Positions 52,534-62,086 of a stretch of DNA of 64,000 nucleotides are shown here, in pieces (position 1 is the first letter of the stretch; every line of letters begins with the position of its first letter). The stretch spans positions 204,099 to 268,098 of the forward strand of contig JHXB01000003.1 in assembly GCA_000621905.1 (NCBI GenBank), given 5' to 3'. This DNA is from Lachnospiraceae bacterium NC2004. Lineage in GTDB: Bacteria; Bacillota; Clostridia; Lachnospirales; Lachnospiraceae. A program made the position numbers and the translations under genes. The notes beneath the pieces are model-generated. The model made no database searches, was not told the DNA's origin, and saw only the letters and a list, made by a program, of their open reading frames with translations.

Positions 52534-53188
52534 CTTCAATCCTCCTTATAAGCTCAGCAATATAGTCATCAAATCCGTCACCGTTAAGTGCAGACACAGG
52601 ATAAATGCTGATATTCTCGTTAAGCGGGGTAACATTGTCTTTAAGCTTATCAATATCAAAATCAAACACTTCTAAAGCGTCAATCTTATTGACAAGTAAA
52701 ATGTCACTCACACTGAACATAAGCGGATATTTTAAAGGTTTATCATCACCCTCCGGAACGCTAAGAATCATAACTCTTAAGTTAGCGCCGACGTCAAATT
52801 CAGCAGGACATACAAGGTTACCAACATTTTCTAAGATTACAACATCAAGATCCTCAATCCCAAGGTTCTTAAGCCCGTCTATAGTCATCAATGCATCCAT
52901 ATGACAACTTCCGCCCGTATGAAGCTGAATAACCTTGGCTCCTGTCTCACTTACAAGCTTGGCATCCACATCCGAATCCATGTCCGCTTCCATAACTCCA
53001 ATCTTATATCTATCCTTTAGAGCGTTGATAGTTCTTATAAGCGTTGTAGTCTTGCCGGCCCCCGGAGAAGCCATAAGGTTAATAAGAAACACTCCCTGTT
53101 CCTTTAAAAAAGCCCTAACCTCCTTGGTATATGTATCGTTAGTCTCTATGATGTCCGCCTTAACATCGATAGTCTTAATGTCACTCAT
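52520..53188 (-). CDS. hypB: HypB-type nickel-insertion GTPase (copy 1)
   Basis: The 222-residue paralogue of its downstream neighbour has P-loop MASPGAGKTTTL, EADMDSDVDA, the metal ligand pair in GSCHMD, ENVGNLVCPAEFDVGA and the G4-like LVNKIDAL. The two copies clearly derive from one duplication yet have diverged along their length, which suggests separate client enzymes or a heterodimer. It is the third gene of the operon ppk2-GPH symporter-hypB-hypB. Confidence 0.88.
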   Translation of the reverse strand: MSDIKTIDVKADIIETNDTYTKEVRAFLKEQGVFLINLMASPGAGKTTTLIRTINALKDRYKIGVMEADMDSDVDAKLVSETGAKVIQLHTGGSCHMDALMTIDGLKNLGIEDLDVVILENVGNLVCPAEFDVGANLRVMILSVPEGDDKPLKYPLMFSVSDILLVNKIDALEVFDFDIDKLKDNVTPLNENISIYPVSALNGDGFDDYIAELIRRIEDEGH

Positions 53189-53201
53189 CAGTTAGTCCTT
53201 T

Positions 53202-54584
53202 CTACTTGCTGATCTCAGCCGAAATCTCTTCTAGCTTCTCATCGGTAAGTATGTATTTCTTTTTAAACCAGAACAATGCGATAAACAGTCCAACTATAGG
53301 GATAATCGTCATTGTTGCTCTCAATCCTACTCTTGAAGATGCCTCAACACCTTTAGAGAAATCAATAGCTTTATCTGCCTCTGAAACCGCCTGACTTGAC
53401 AGACTAAATATCTTAAGACAAATAGATGCGATAAATGCAGCAATACCTGATGCAAGCTTAACAACAAATGTCTGCATCGAGAATATAACCGACTCATCAC
53501 GCCTGTTGTTCTTAAGTTGTCCGTAGTCTACGGTATTGGCAAGGAATACTGTTGTCAAAACCTGCAGCATGCCGTTGGCAGAAAAGATAAAAAACGCAGG
53601 CACAAACAATATAAATACAGTGTTCATCGAAGTAAACGCTATAGCAAGAAGCGTACCATATCCGACTATTGCCATGATTAGACAGATATCAAATATTTGA
53701 AGATTATTCCTAAACTTCCTTAACAGCGGATAGAATAACATCATAGAAAGAATCTGAATTCCACCGCCAAACGTGTTAAAGAGAGTGTAACTCTTATACC
53801 AACCGGTTCCTCCGAAATCGTACTTAAAGAAGTATAAAACCAGATTCGAAGTAATGTATATTGAGCAGTTAATTAGCACAATCGCTATAACCACAGCCAT
53901 CGCCTGATCGTTCTGAATAAGTGCTTTAAACATCTGCCCAACCGAAGGAGATTCAACGTTAACTGTAGACTTCTCCTTGATATTGATACAAGTTATAGTT
54001 ATGAAAATAATAAAAACAACCGCAATAACTATAGCAAAATATTTAAATCCTACTCTCTCGTTATTATTACCAAGAGCATATACACACATCATAGTAATAA
54101 TCGTAACAATAGCAGAGCCAACACCCGCACAGGATCTCGCAAGAGTTGTAAGTCCTTCTCTCTCCTTACCACCCTTAGTGAACGCAGGAATCATAGACCA
54201 ATACGGAATATCCATCATAGTGTAGGTGACACCCCACAAGATGTACGTGATAGCCGCATATGCCACAAGCCCCGGACCATCAAGTTTAGGCGGGCACGAG
54301 AACATAATTACAAGCATAATGGCATTGGTTATCGTACCAATCATAAGCCACGGTCTAAACTTACCCCATTTCGTATGAGTCTTGGCAACCAACACACCCA
54401 TAATAGGATCATTGAACGCGTCGAATACTCTTGCGGCAAGAAGTATAATACCCATTGCAACAGCGTTGACACCCAATATATCCTGAAAATAGTAAAGTAC
54501 ATAGCTTGCAGAAAGCATATATACCATGTCTTTACCAACAGCACCTATACCATAGGAAGCCTTCTCCTTAAATCCTAGCTCCAT
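53202..54584 (-). CDS. GPH-family cation symporter (MelB-like)
   Basis: The 460-residue protein has 12 predicted helices and belongs to the glycoside-pentoside-hexuronide:cation symporter family (YGIGAVGKDMVYML, ARVFDAFNDPIMG, TKWGKFRPWL). It imports a glycoside or uronide with Na+ or H+; the sugar is not readable from sequence. No glycosidase is adjacent, which is unusual for the family. AGGAGG precedes the ATG. It lies 11 bases after the PPK2 gene. Confidence 0.88.
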   Translation of the reverse strand: MELGFKEKASYGIGAVGKDMVYMLSASYVLYYFQDILGVNAVAMGIILLAARVFDAFNDPIMGVLVAKTHTKWGKFRPWLMIGTITNAIMLVIMFSCPPKLDGPGLVAYAAITYILWGVTYTMMDIPYWSMIPAFTKGGKEREGLTTLARSCAGVGSAIVTIITMMCVYALGNNNERVGFKYFAIVIAVVFIIFITITCINIKEKSTVNVESPSVGQMFKALIQNDQAMAVVIAIVLINCSIYITSNLVLYFFKYDFGGTGWYKSYTLFNTFGGGIQILSMMLFYPLLRKFRNNLQIFDICLIMAIVGYGTLLAIAFTSMNTVFILFVPAFFIFSANGMLQVLTTVFLANTVDYGQLKNNRRDESVIFSMQTFVVKLASGIAAFIASICLKIFSLSSQAVSEADKAIDFSKGVEASSRVGLRATMTIIPIVGLFIALFWFKKKYILTDEKLEEISAEISK

Positions 54585-54595
54585 AACCTACCTCC

Positions 54596-56071
54596 TTATG
54601 CTTCTTTGAGTCTTTCTTCTATTGCAGCAATAACCACCTTAAGCGCTTTGATTCTGGCATAATGCTTATCGTTAGATTCAAGGATATGCCATGGTGCAAA
54701 TGTTGTCGAAGTCTTCTCAATCATCTCATTGATTGCATCTTCGTAAAGATCCCACTTCTCACGATTGCGCCAGTCTTCATCAGTAATCTTCCACTGCTTC
54801 TCAGGAGTATTCTGTCTGTCCGTAAACCTGCTAAGCTGTGTATCCTTGTCTATCTGTACCCAGAACTTAATTACTACAGCTCCCCAGTCATCAAGTTCCT
54901 TCTCAAACTCATTAATCTCGTTATAAGCCCTCTGCCAGTCATTCTCTGAACAGAATCCTTCAAGTCTCTCAACCATAACTCTTCCGTACCAGGTTCTGTC
55001 AAATATAGCAATATGACCGTCTTTTGGAAGTCTTGTAAAGAATCTCCAAAGGAAATGTCTTGCCTTCTCATGCGGTTCGGGGCTCGCAATCGGATGCACC
55101 TCGTATCCTCTAGGATCTAAAGCTGCTGCGATACGTTTGATATTACCGCCCTTACCTGCAGCATCCCATCCTTCATACGCGATAACAACCGGAATACGCC
55201 TTCTGTATAACTCATTATGAAGCTTGGCAAGCTTCTTCTGCAAACGGCTAAGCTCTTTCTTGTAATCTTCATTAGAAATAGTCTTATCAAGAGATATATC
55301 ATTAAGCTTAGGCATCTTCTTTAATGCAAATGTATTCTGAATGATAGGAACGGCAACCTTAACATTCTTAAGAGCCGTATCAATACTTGTGATAAGTCGC
55401 TCTATAACTTGAAGTTCAGCCCACTTCTTGTCCTTAGAGTCAACCAAATACCAAGGCGCAACGAATTGATTGGTACTCTCTATATAATCATCAAATACCT
55501 TCGCACACTCGTCGTAATGCTTATTCTGCCACTTGTCTGCCTTAGAAACTCTCCACTCGGTACTCTTGTCACTAAGAAGAGCCTTGATACGCTTGCTCTG
55601 CTCCTTCTTGCTAATCTGGAAAAATAGTTTAACTACAAGATATCCGTTGTCATTAAGCTGTCTCTCAAACCTCTTAATGCTTGCAACACGCTTATTGTAT
55701 GTCTTCTTGCTGATATCTCCCATCAGATAGTCCATAGTACTCTCTTCCATCCAACTTCCGTCAAAGAACGAGAACTTACCTGCTTCAGGAATCTTAACAA
55801 AATGCTTGTAAAGAAAAGGGCGTCTAGCCTCGTCATCGGTCACACTGCCACCCGTAAAGGTCTTAAAAAATCTCGGATCAAGATTCTTGATAACCCTGCC
55901 GAGGACAGATCCCTTGCCGGCCGCGCCCCATCCATCAAATGTAACTATAACAGGAAGCTTATGCTCTGCAATCAATTGCTGTCTTTTAGATAGCTCTAGC
56001 CTTGCAGCGCTAAGTCTTGCCTTAAGTTCATCGTCTGATGGTTTGCCTTTGATAATAACTTCATTAAGCAT
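54596..56071 (-). CDS. Two-domain polyphosphate kinase 2 (polyphosphate:AMP phosphotransferase type)
   Basis: The 491-residue protein has two PPK2 domains (about 20-235 and 275-490). Walker A motifs are GWGAAGKGS and GWDAAGKGG; lid and Walker B elements include FFDGSWMEE in the first domain and FDRTWYGRVMVERLEG in the second. Only the second has the complete DRTWYGR signature, so it is probably the active half, as in known two-domain class II enzymes that phosphorylate AMP with polyphosphate. The ATG at 56071 follows AGGAGG. First gene of its operon. Confidence 0.92.
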   Translation of the reverse strand: MLNEVIIKGKPSDDELKARLSAARLELSKRQQLIAEHKLPVIVTFDGWGAAGKGSVLGRVIKNLDPRFFKTFTGGSVTDDEARRPFLYKHFVKIPEAGKFSFFDGSWMEESTMDYLMGDISKKTYNKRVASIKRFERQLNDNGYLVVKLFFQISKKEQSKRIKALLSDKSTEWRVSKADKWQNKHYDECAKVFDDYIESTNQFVAPWYLVDSKDKKWAELQVIERLITSIDTALKNVKVAVPIIQNTFALKKMPKLNDISLDKTISNEDYKKELSRLQKKLAKLHNELYRRRIPVVIAYEGWDAAGKGGNIKRIAAALDPRGYEVHPIASPEPHEKARHFLWRFFTRLPKDGHIAIFDRTWYGRVMVERLEGFCSENDWQRAYNEINEFEKELDDWGAVVIKFWVQIDKDTQLSRFTDRQNTPEKQWKITDEDWRNREKWDLYEDAINEMIEKTSTTFAPWHILESNDKHYARIKALKVVIAAIEERLKEA

Positions 56072-56159
56072 AAAACACACCTCCTATAGTCGTAATAATC
56101 CGAACAAATAACTACTCAAATTATATCACAAAATCTTAATATTATCCACTAAAACAACA

Positions 56160-56191
56160 AAAGACAGGGAATACATTATCCCTGTCTTTTA
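56160..56191 (-). terminator. Terminator of the giant coiled-coil gene
   Basis: The stem AAAAGACAGGG / CCCTGTCTTTT, read on the minus strand, is followed by GTTGTTTT. It starts 22 bases after the stop. Confidence 0.85.
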
Positions 56192-56212
56192 TACTAAAAT
56201 ATGATAGTTAGC

Positions 56213-59200
56213 TTAAACGTGCATACCGGTATTCTTTACTTCATCTTTGTTTTTGCCCTTATTATCAGCGGAAGTATTTTTATTACCTGCTACCTTATTC
56301 AGCTTTTCAATTGCAGCCTGCTTTTTCGCGGCACGCACTTCCTCTCGCTTATTATTGCGTTCGATTCGGGCTGTCTTAACCTTCTCAAACTGCTTAGCAT
56401 CATCAGATAAAGCATTAGAAGATAGTTGCTCAGCAAGAGTAATAAGATTAGAGACTCTATTCTCATATTTCTCTAACTTTTTAAACGTAAAATTAATATC
56501 ATTCCTCCTGCCTTCATTATACATCTTGTCTAAGCTTTTGTCAGCCACCCCAAGGAACTTAGCATATTCAGCCATTTCTTCCTTAAAACACTCTTTTAAC
56601 ACTCTATCTCTCTCTTCAATTATACTGACATGTTCGAGAACGCCTTTAAGATCAGCAGGTTTCAACCCATCTTCGGTAACACCCTTAAAAAGCTTATCTT
56701 TAAGTCTTTCACCAAACTTGGTCTTCATAACCTTATCAAGCATCCTGTAACTCTTCGACTCCTCGACACTCTTTCTAAGCATCATTTTAAGTTTAAGATC
56801 TTTCTCTGCAAGAGTCTTAGGGTTATCGTTAACTCCAGGAGAAAATGCTGTCATTAACATGTCGCAATATAACGCTCCCTTTATAGTTTCATCAAAACTG
56901 TCTCTATAAATACCTCGTTTTTCGTTTGTCTTGCCTTCTTCGCTAATTAGAACAGTTGCACTCTTAAGCCTTTGATAGTCATATTCCTCTATCGTAGTCT
57001 TAAGTATATCCATTCCGGAATCTTCGACTTTGTCTTCTCTTTCAGTTATGCGATAGTTCTCGTCATTTGAGAGAGTGACATACTCAGATAATAATAAAGC
57101 ATCTTCTCTACCCTCTGCTGTAATGGTAGGCGAGTTAATCTCCTTCTTTAGTCGAGCTTCCAATAACTCTAAAGAAGCCTTAGCAGCATTCATTCTTGAT
57201 AATGAGGTTTCATTCTTCTTACCTTCCGGCTGAGCTTTAAGTTCTGTTTCTTTTCTTTCAATGTACGAATTGAGTCTGTTTATAAGATCCTTCTCTCTAT
57301 GAGCTAAATCTCTTCCATTGTAAGTAAAACCTTCGGCTTTCTTGAAGTCTTCCTCCGCCTTCTTAATATCCTCATCCAGCTTCTTAATATCCTCAAGAAT
57401 ACTCTTGTACTCCTTAGAGCCGAATAACACACCCTTATCCGCAGCGGTCAACTGCTCAACCGCATTAGATATAGCCGGAAGTTTGAATTTCTCACGCTCA
57501 TTTATATCTGCCCATTTCTTTTCGTCAAGAAGATGGCTGATATTCTTGGTTGTATCAAGGAGTGATTCTGTACCATTAGCAAGCACTTCTGCAAATTCTT
57601 TTGAATCCATACTGCTCATATCAAAGTTGGCTACAAACTTATCAACTGAGTTGGTAAACGCCCTCTGCCAATCCATATCTTTCCTTAGAGACCTCTCATC
57701 AAAATTAACATGTGGCTCGGCAACCCCTGAGTTTAATTGCTCATTAAGCAAATAAATACGATGACTGTTAATCATGTACTTAGATGCAAGTTCTCTCATC
57801 TGATCCTTGGTATGCTCTTTGCTGTTGAGTTCTCTTAAGATCTGCTTATTCTCCATCTGACTGATAAAAAGGCTTAATTCAGCCTGATAAGACGGATCAT
57901 TCTTAACTGGCCCTTTGTCGCTATATAGTTCATAACCTTGTTCTCCGTTGCTGAATGTTATACCATATTTATCGTACAACATTTCAACAAAGTCATTAAA
58001 GTCTTTCTTTCCTTCAATAGTTCCAAGATACTCAAAAGCTCCGTTTAACTTACCGTTCTCATAAAGAAATCTACTATAAACATCTTCTAAGGCTTTTGAT
58101 GACTTTCCTGCCTTCTGAGCAGCCTCGACATCTTTCGCATTCTGCATGTTGGCATCATAAATCTTAGGATTGGCTCTTAAAAGGTTATTAGCTGCGGTGA
58201 ACATATTTCTAAGGATTACTCCCTTACGAGCGTTTCTTTCATGAATCGCAACTCTAGCTTGGTCTCTAAAAGCTTCGGTATGTGTATAGTCGTAAACCTC
58301 CGCTTTAAGATCTTCAAGGGTTTCCGCATCTTCAGATAAATCTTCCTGTTCTTCAGCCGGCTTCTTCTTATTGTCGGCTATCTTTTTCTTTAAATCATCT
58401 ATCTGTTTTCTTGCGTCAGCAATCTCTTTCTCTTTGTCCGCTACCTTTTGCTCAACTTCTCTGTATTTTTCATCATTGCCTAGTGCATCCATGCGCATCT
58501 TAGCAAAAGCACCGATAGAACGAACCTTATCAAAATCAATTCTTCTCTCAGGCTCCAAAGAATTATTGTATTTATCAAAAGCCGCTGCTATCTTTGGATC
58601 ATTTCTAAGCATATCCATAAATGTCGAAATCATTCCGTAATGATTAACACTGATGCCGTCGTAAGTGGTAAGATTGTTGCACGAATCACAAATATTATGA
58701 AGTCCGTCGTAAATAATCTCTGCAATTTTAGAAGGATATCCCATATTATATGCCCTCATTGCAGCAACAGCATTCTCACGACCTTTGGTAACAATGTGTC
58801 TATAGCGAGTAAAGTCCGGTCTAGGACCATCCTCATGCATACTCACGTCTTCCATCCACCTGGTACGCGTTTCTCTTAATACGTCCTCATACTCTCTGCC
58901 TTCCCCTTTGTTAGCAGCCATGATCTCATCAACTGCAGAAAGAGTACCTGCCATTCCAAGAAACGCCATATCTTTTTCGGTGAATGGGAACTCTCTCTCA
59001 TCATATGGCTTAATAGCGTCATTAAAATCATTTTCAGATATTACCTTATCTTTATCCCATTTTGTATAATATCTCGGTCTTGGTCCGTAGATGTCTAAGA
59101 TATTCTGAAGTCTTGTATCTGCATAATGATTATTCTTAAAATCATTGCCGATACCTGTATCGTAGCGCTCCTTTATCTTATCGAGCTGTCTCTTGAAATG

Positions 59201-60775
59201 ATCATTATAGTCATTACTGTACTTAACTCCCCCGTTATCAGGATTCATCACAAGTGTAGAGGTTTCATCAAGATAGTCGGAAAACGCTTCAATAATCGCC
59301 TTCTTATCCTCTATTGAAGTAACCTTTGTGTTATAAACTTTATCCTTAATCTCTTTGGTCAATTTAAGGAATGTATCATAATCCTTCTCAGACTGATCAA
59401 TTAGTTTAACATAATCGTCTTGTTTTTTTATAAGATTTGGAAGCGATTTTAACCTTTTCTCTTTATCAGAAATGTTTTTTTCAAGATCCAACTCTTTTCT
59501 CTTAGACTGATATGCTTCGTAAAGCTTCTCGTTATCCTGGTTCTCAGCTTTAAGATTGTTTAAAGCTACCTCCTGCTCTTTAAGAGTCATTTCAGGTTTA
59601 ACTTGTATTTTGTGGCGCTCTTCTTCATATTTTTGGTGTGCTTCAATAACCGCTTTATTGGCAAGATCTAAATCTTCAACCTGTTTTTTTGAATTCTCTT
59701 CAGTAGCTTTCTTTTTTAACGCCTCTATCTCACTTGAAATGTTCTTTAACTCTTCTTCATATCTAGCCTTCTCTTTTAAAGCATTATCTTTCTTCTTAGC
59801 ACGCCCTTGACGGTCATGTTGAATAGGCATTCTATGACTTATTTCTTCAAGCATACCAAGAAGCGGTAATTCATCAGCGTTCCAGCCATTTTCTATAGCC
59901 TTCTGCTGGCCAATCATAAATCCGTACTCTTTATTATTGTCTCTTTCATAATCAACCATATGCTCCGGATGATTGTCAGTTATTTCGTTATAAAGCCCTG
60001 GATTAGCTTTAACAACATCTCTTAATTTCACAAAATTATCAGTAAAGAGCTTGTTGGCTTCTTTATATCTCTTAAGGAAATCTTTCTCAGCCTCAAGTGT
60101 CCAACCTATCCTTTCATTCCTTACCTTCTCAACTTCAAGATCCCAGAGCAGCTTACCGGCTTTACATATGTTCATATAAGGGACAAAGAAACCCGAACCG
60201 TCCGGTTTTCTAAGTTTCTCTTCAATCCCTTTAAAGTCTATAACCTTAGTAACTTTACCGTCTGAACCCACTTCATCCTTAGTTGTAAGCTTAGGACCAC
60301 AGCCTATAATGCCTGCTAGCTGTCCTAAAATCATAGAATTCATGTAAGCATCTGTATACTCTCCGGCATCATAATTAGTTTCAAGACTCATAAAATCAAA
60401 GTAATCTTTATAATGCTCAGCGCCTTTAAATTGTCTCATCTCACTAAGTTTTTCTTTGAAAACTTCGTTATATCGAATCATCTCCTCTATCTTCTTAGGA
60501 TCTCCACCATAATCCTTCGCTCTTATAGTTCCTTGAAAGAAACGAATCGGAGTAACGCTTACTTTTTTGCCAACTTCATCACGATCGCAACACGTCTCTC
60601 CATACTCAGAGATAAGACTAAGATATTCATTTTCCAATTGTTTATCCATTCTCTCTATCCCGGAAGATAGGTTCATCGTAATAAAGCCTTGCTGTAAATT
60701 ATATGCATACTCGGCATTGTCACCTTCAATGTATTTAAGATACTTCTCGCTAATTCCATTCTTTCTCTTTGGCAT
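56213..60775 (-). CDS. Giant soluble coiled-coil protein of unknown function
   Basis: The 1520-residue highly charged protein has no signal peptide, membrane segment, P-loop or other catalytic motif that I can see. Long helical Lys/Glu-rich stretches with coiled-coil character lie at about 330-480, 780-860 and 1200-1300 (for example KKKIADNKKK, EDIKKLDEDIKKAEEDFKK), separated by more mixed, probably globular regions. The C terminus is basic and low complexity (NKNTSADNKGKNKDE). The ATG at 60775 follows AAAGGAG; upstream ATGs lack sites. It is transcribed alone. Scaffold, filament or injected-effector roles are all guesses. Confidence 0.75.
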   Translation of the reverse strand: MPKRKNGISEKYLKYIEGDNAEYAYNLQQGFITMNLSSGIERMDKQLENEYLSLISEYGETCCDRDEVGKKVSVTPIRFFQGTIRAKDYGGDPKKIEEMIRYNEVFKEKLSEMRQFKGAEHYKDYFDFMSLETNYDAGEYTDAYMNSMILGQLAGIIGCGPKLTTKDEVGSDGKVTKVIDFKGIEEKLRKPDGSGFFVPYMNICKAGKLLWDLEVEKVRNERIGWTLEAEKDFLKRYKEANKLFTDNFVKLRDVVKANPGLYNEITDNHPEHMVDYERDNNKEYGFMIGQQKAIENGWNADELPLLGMLEEISHRMPIQHDRQGRAKKKDNALKEKARYEEELKNISSEIEALKKKATEENSKKQVEDLDLANKAVIEAHQKYEEERHKIQVKPEMTLKEQEVALNNLKAENQDNEKLYEAYQSKRKELDLEKNISDKEKRLKSLPNLIKKQDDYVKLIDQSEKDYDTFLKLTKEIKDKVYNTKVTSIEDKKAIIEAFSDYLDETSTLVMNPDNGGVKYSNDYNDHFKRQLDKIKERYDTGIGNDFKNNHYADTRLQNILDIYGPRPRYYTKWDKDKVISENDFNDAIKPYDEREFPFTEKDMAFLGMAGTLSAVDEIMAANKGEGREYEDVLRETRTRWMEDVSMHEDGPRPDFTRYRHIVTKGRENAVAAMRAYNMGYPSKIAEIIYDGLHNICDSCNNLTTYDGISVNHYGMISTFMDMLRNDPKIAAAFDKYNNSLEPERRIDFDKVRSIGAFAKMRMDALGNDEKYREVEQKVADKEKEIADARKQIDDLKKKIADNKKKPAEEQEDLSEDAETLEDLKAEVYDYTHTEAFRDQARVAIHERNARKGVILRNMFTAANNLLRANPKIYDANMQNAKDVEAAQKAGKSSKALEDVYSRFLYENGKLNGAFEYLGTIEGKKDFNDFVEMLYDKYGITFSNGEQGYELYSDKGPVKNDPSYQAELSLFISQMENKQILRELNSKEHTKDQMRELASKYMINSHRIYLLNEQLNSGVAEPHVNFDERSLRKDMDWQRAFTNSVDKFVANFDMSSMDSKEFAEVLANGTESLLDTTKNISHLLDEKKWADINEREKFKLPAISNAVEQLTAADKGVLFGSKEYKSILEDIKKLDEDIKKAEEDFKKAEGFTYNGRDLAHREKDLINRLNSYIERKETELKAQPEGKKNETSLSRMNAAKASLELLEARLKKEINSPTITAEGREDALLLSEYVTLSNDENYRITEREDKVEDSGMDILKTTIEEYDYQRLKSATVLISEEGKTNEKRGIYRDSFDETIKGALYCDMLMTAFSPGVNDNPKTLAEKDLKLKMMLRKSVEESKSYRMLDKVMKTKFGERLKDKLFKGVTEDGLKPADLKGVLEHVSIIEERDRVLKECFKEEMAEYAKFLGVADKSLDKMYNEGRRNDINFTFKKLEKYENRVSNLITLAEQLSSNALSDDAKQFEKVKTARIERNNKREEVRAAKKQAAIEKLNKVAGNKNTSADNKGKNKDEVKNTGMHV

Positions 60776-60907
60776 AGTATTAACTCCTTTCGTCATCGCT
60801 ATGCATATCATAACTTGCATAGCATTACAACCTTAATATACTGCCATTATTATATCATAAAACCAATTACAAAAGCGCAACAAATTTAATCAAAACCCAG
60901 TTAATCA

Positions 60908-61030
60908 CTGTCATTCTAACATACCCTCCCCTGTCATTCTGACATACTCCTCTTGTCATTCTGACGCCCCCTCCCCTGTCATTTCAAGCGTAGCGAAGAA
61001 TCTTTATCCCGAGCTCTGCTCAAGATAACA
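60908..61030. repeat. Tandem and dispersed TGTCATTCTGA repeats
   Basis: Four copies of (C/T)TGTCATT(C)T lie at about 60908, 60931, 60953 and 60976 with a period of 22-23 bases. The last continues as AGCGTAGCGAAGAATCT, the core of the dispersed repeat at 9434, and CTGCTCAAGATAACA closes it. This and the following terminator fill the 303-base gap before the next gene; nothing else is seen. Confidence 0.7.
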
Positions 61031-61065
61031 AAAACCCCCAAGTAGTCTCTAACCACTTGAGGGTT
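61028..61065 (-). terminator. Terminator of the secreted acidic-protein gene
   Basis: On the minus strand, AACCCTCAAGT and ACTTGGGGGTT pair around a short loop and are followed by TTTG. It is 14 bases after the stop at 61079. Confidence 0.8.
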
Positions 61066-61078
61066 CATACCACTCATC

Positions 61079-62056
61079 TCACTCTTCTACAACCAACTGT
61101 ACTTCCTTCTTCCCAGGCATATGCTTATCAACATTTGCCTCTATTCCGTCAAATGTAAACGGCTCATACCAATAATCATCCTGATCATAATATTCATCAT
61201 GGAAACAGTAGTAATCTGTACCTTCTTTATATTCCTTCTTAGGAACGAACTCCTGAGGATAAGTATACTTATATATTGAACAATTCGTCTCACAATTAAA
61301 GAAAGTATCTAAATGCCCGAAATCCTCATCAAATATACAGAACACGCCATACACATCGCCTCTGTAAAAGTCAAATTCTTCTTCGTCCTCTTCGTCAACA
61401 GCCACATCACCCTCGTCAACAGGCGCTTCATCACCATAATCTTCATCGTCATCATATATAATCTGACGCACGTAACCATCTTTCGACGCTTCAAAATAAG
61501 CCGTTTTCTTCTTCTTAGAAACGAAGATTCTGCTTACATTTGCAGGAATAATATCTAACTCAACAGTCTTGATACTTCCGGTCTTATAATTATATGCGTA
61601 CAAAAAGCCATCAGCGTATAAATCCGTCACTCCATCCCCGTTAAAATCAGCGTAGGCATATGATTGGACGTCGGTCAAAGTACTCTTCTTATACTGGAGT
61701 TGCTCCCTTGCAAGCGCATCCGTACTTGCAATATCAAGAATATTGATGTTGTAGACATATTGCTTCTTCTTGGTCTTAAGTGTGACTGTAGCTTTACCAA
61801 CCTTCTTACCGGTAACCTTAACTCCGCCACCGTTATAATTCTTAATCTTCTTAACCTTAATCTTGCCCTTGTTCTTAATCGAAATCGTGTAATTAGCGTA
61901 TCCGTTAGACTTGGTAAGAATAATAGATGCGCCCTTTAATACGCACTGATTTCTCGTAACCTTCTTAACTTTAGCATTTGCATTAACATTAATAAATGAA
62001 AATGTAACCACTAAAGCAAATGCAACTAAAAACGTTTTAATAATCTTCTTATTCAT
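61079..62056 (-). CDS. Secreted protein with an Ig-like (BIG2-type) domain and an acidic tail
   Basis: The 325-residue exported protein has a signal peptide with an ANA cleavage site (1-28), a lysine-rich beta domain like bacterial Ig-2 (VTGKKVGKATVTLKTKK), a single EF-hand-type loop (DFNGDGVTDLY) and a very acidic stretch (about 210-235, EEDEEEFDF) in the C-terminal part. No anchor is seen. The role is unknown; calcium binding is likely. AAAGGAG precedes the ATG. Confidence 0.7.
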   Translation of the reverse strand: MNKKIIKTFLVAFALVVTFSFINVNANAKVKKVTRNQCVLKGASIILTKSNGYANYTISIKNKGKIKVKKIKNYNGGGVKVTGKKVGKATVTLKTKKKQYVYNINILDIASTDALAREQLQYKKSTLTDVQSYAYADFNGDGVTDLYADGFLYAYNYKTGSIKTVELDIIPANVSRIFVSKKKKTAYFEASKDGYVRQIIYDDDEDYGDEAPVDEGDVAVDEEDEEEFDFYRGDVYGVFCIFDEDFGHLDTFFNCETNCSIYKYTYPQEFVPKKEYKEGTDYYCFHDEYYDQDDYWYEPFTFDGIEANVDKHMPGKKEVQLVVEE

Positions 62057-62086
62057 ATTGTTATCTCCTTTGGATAAATAAATGGT

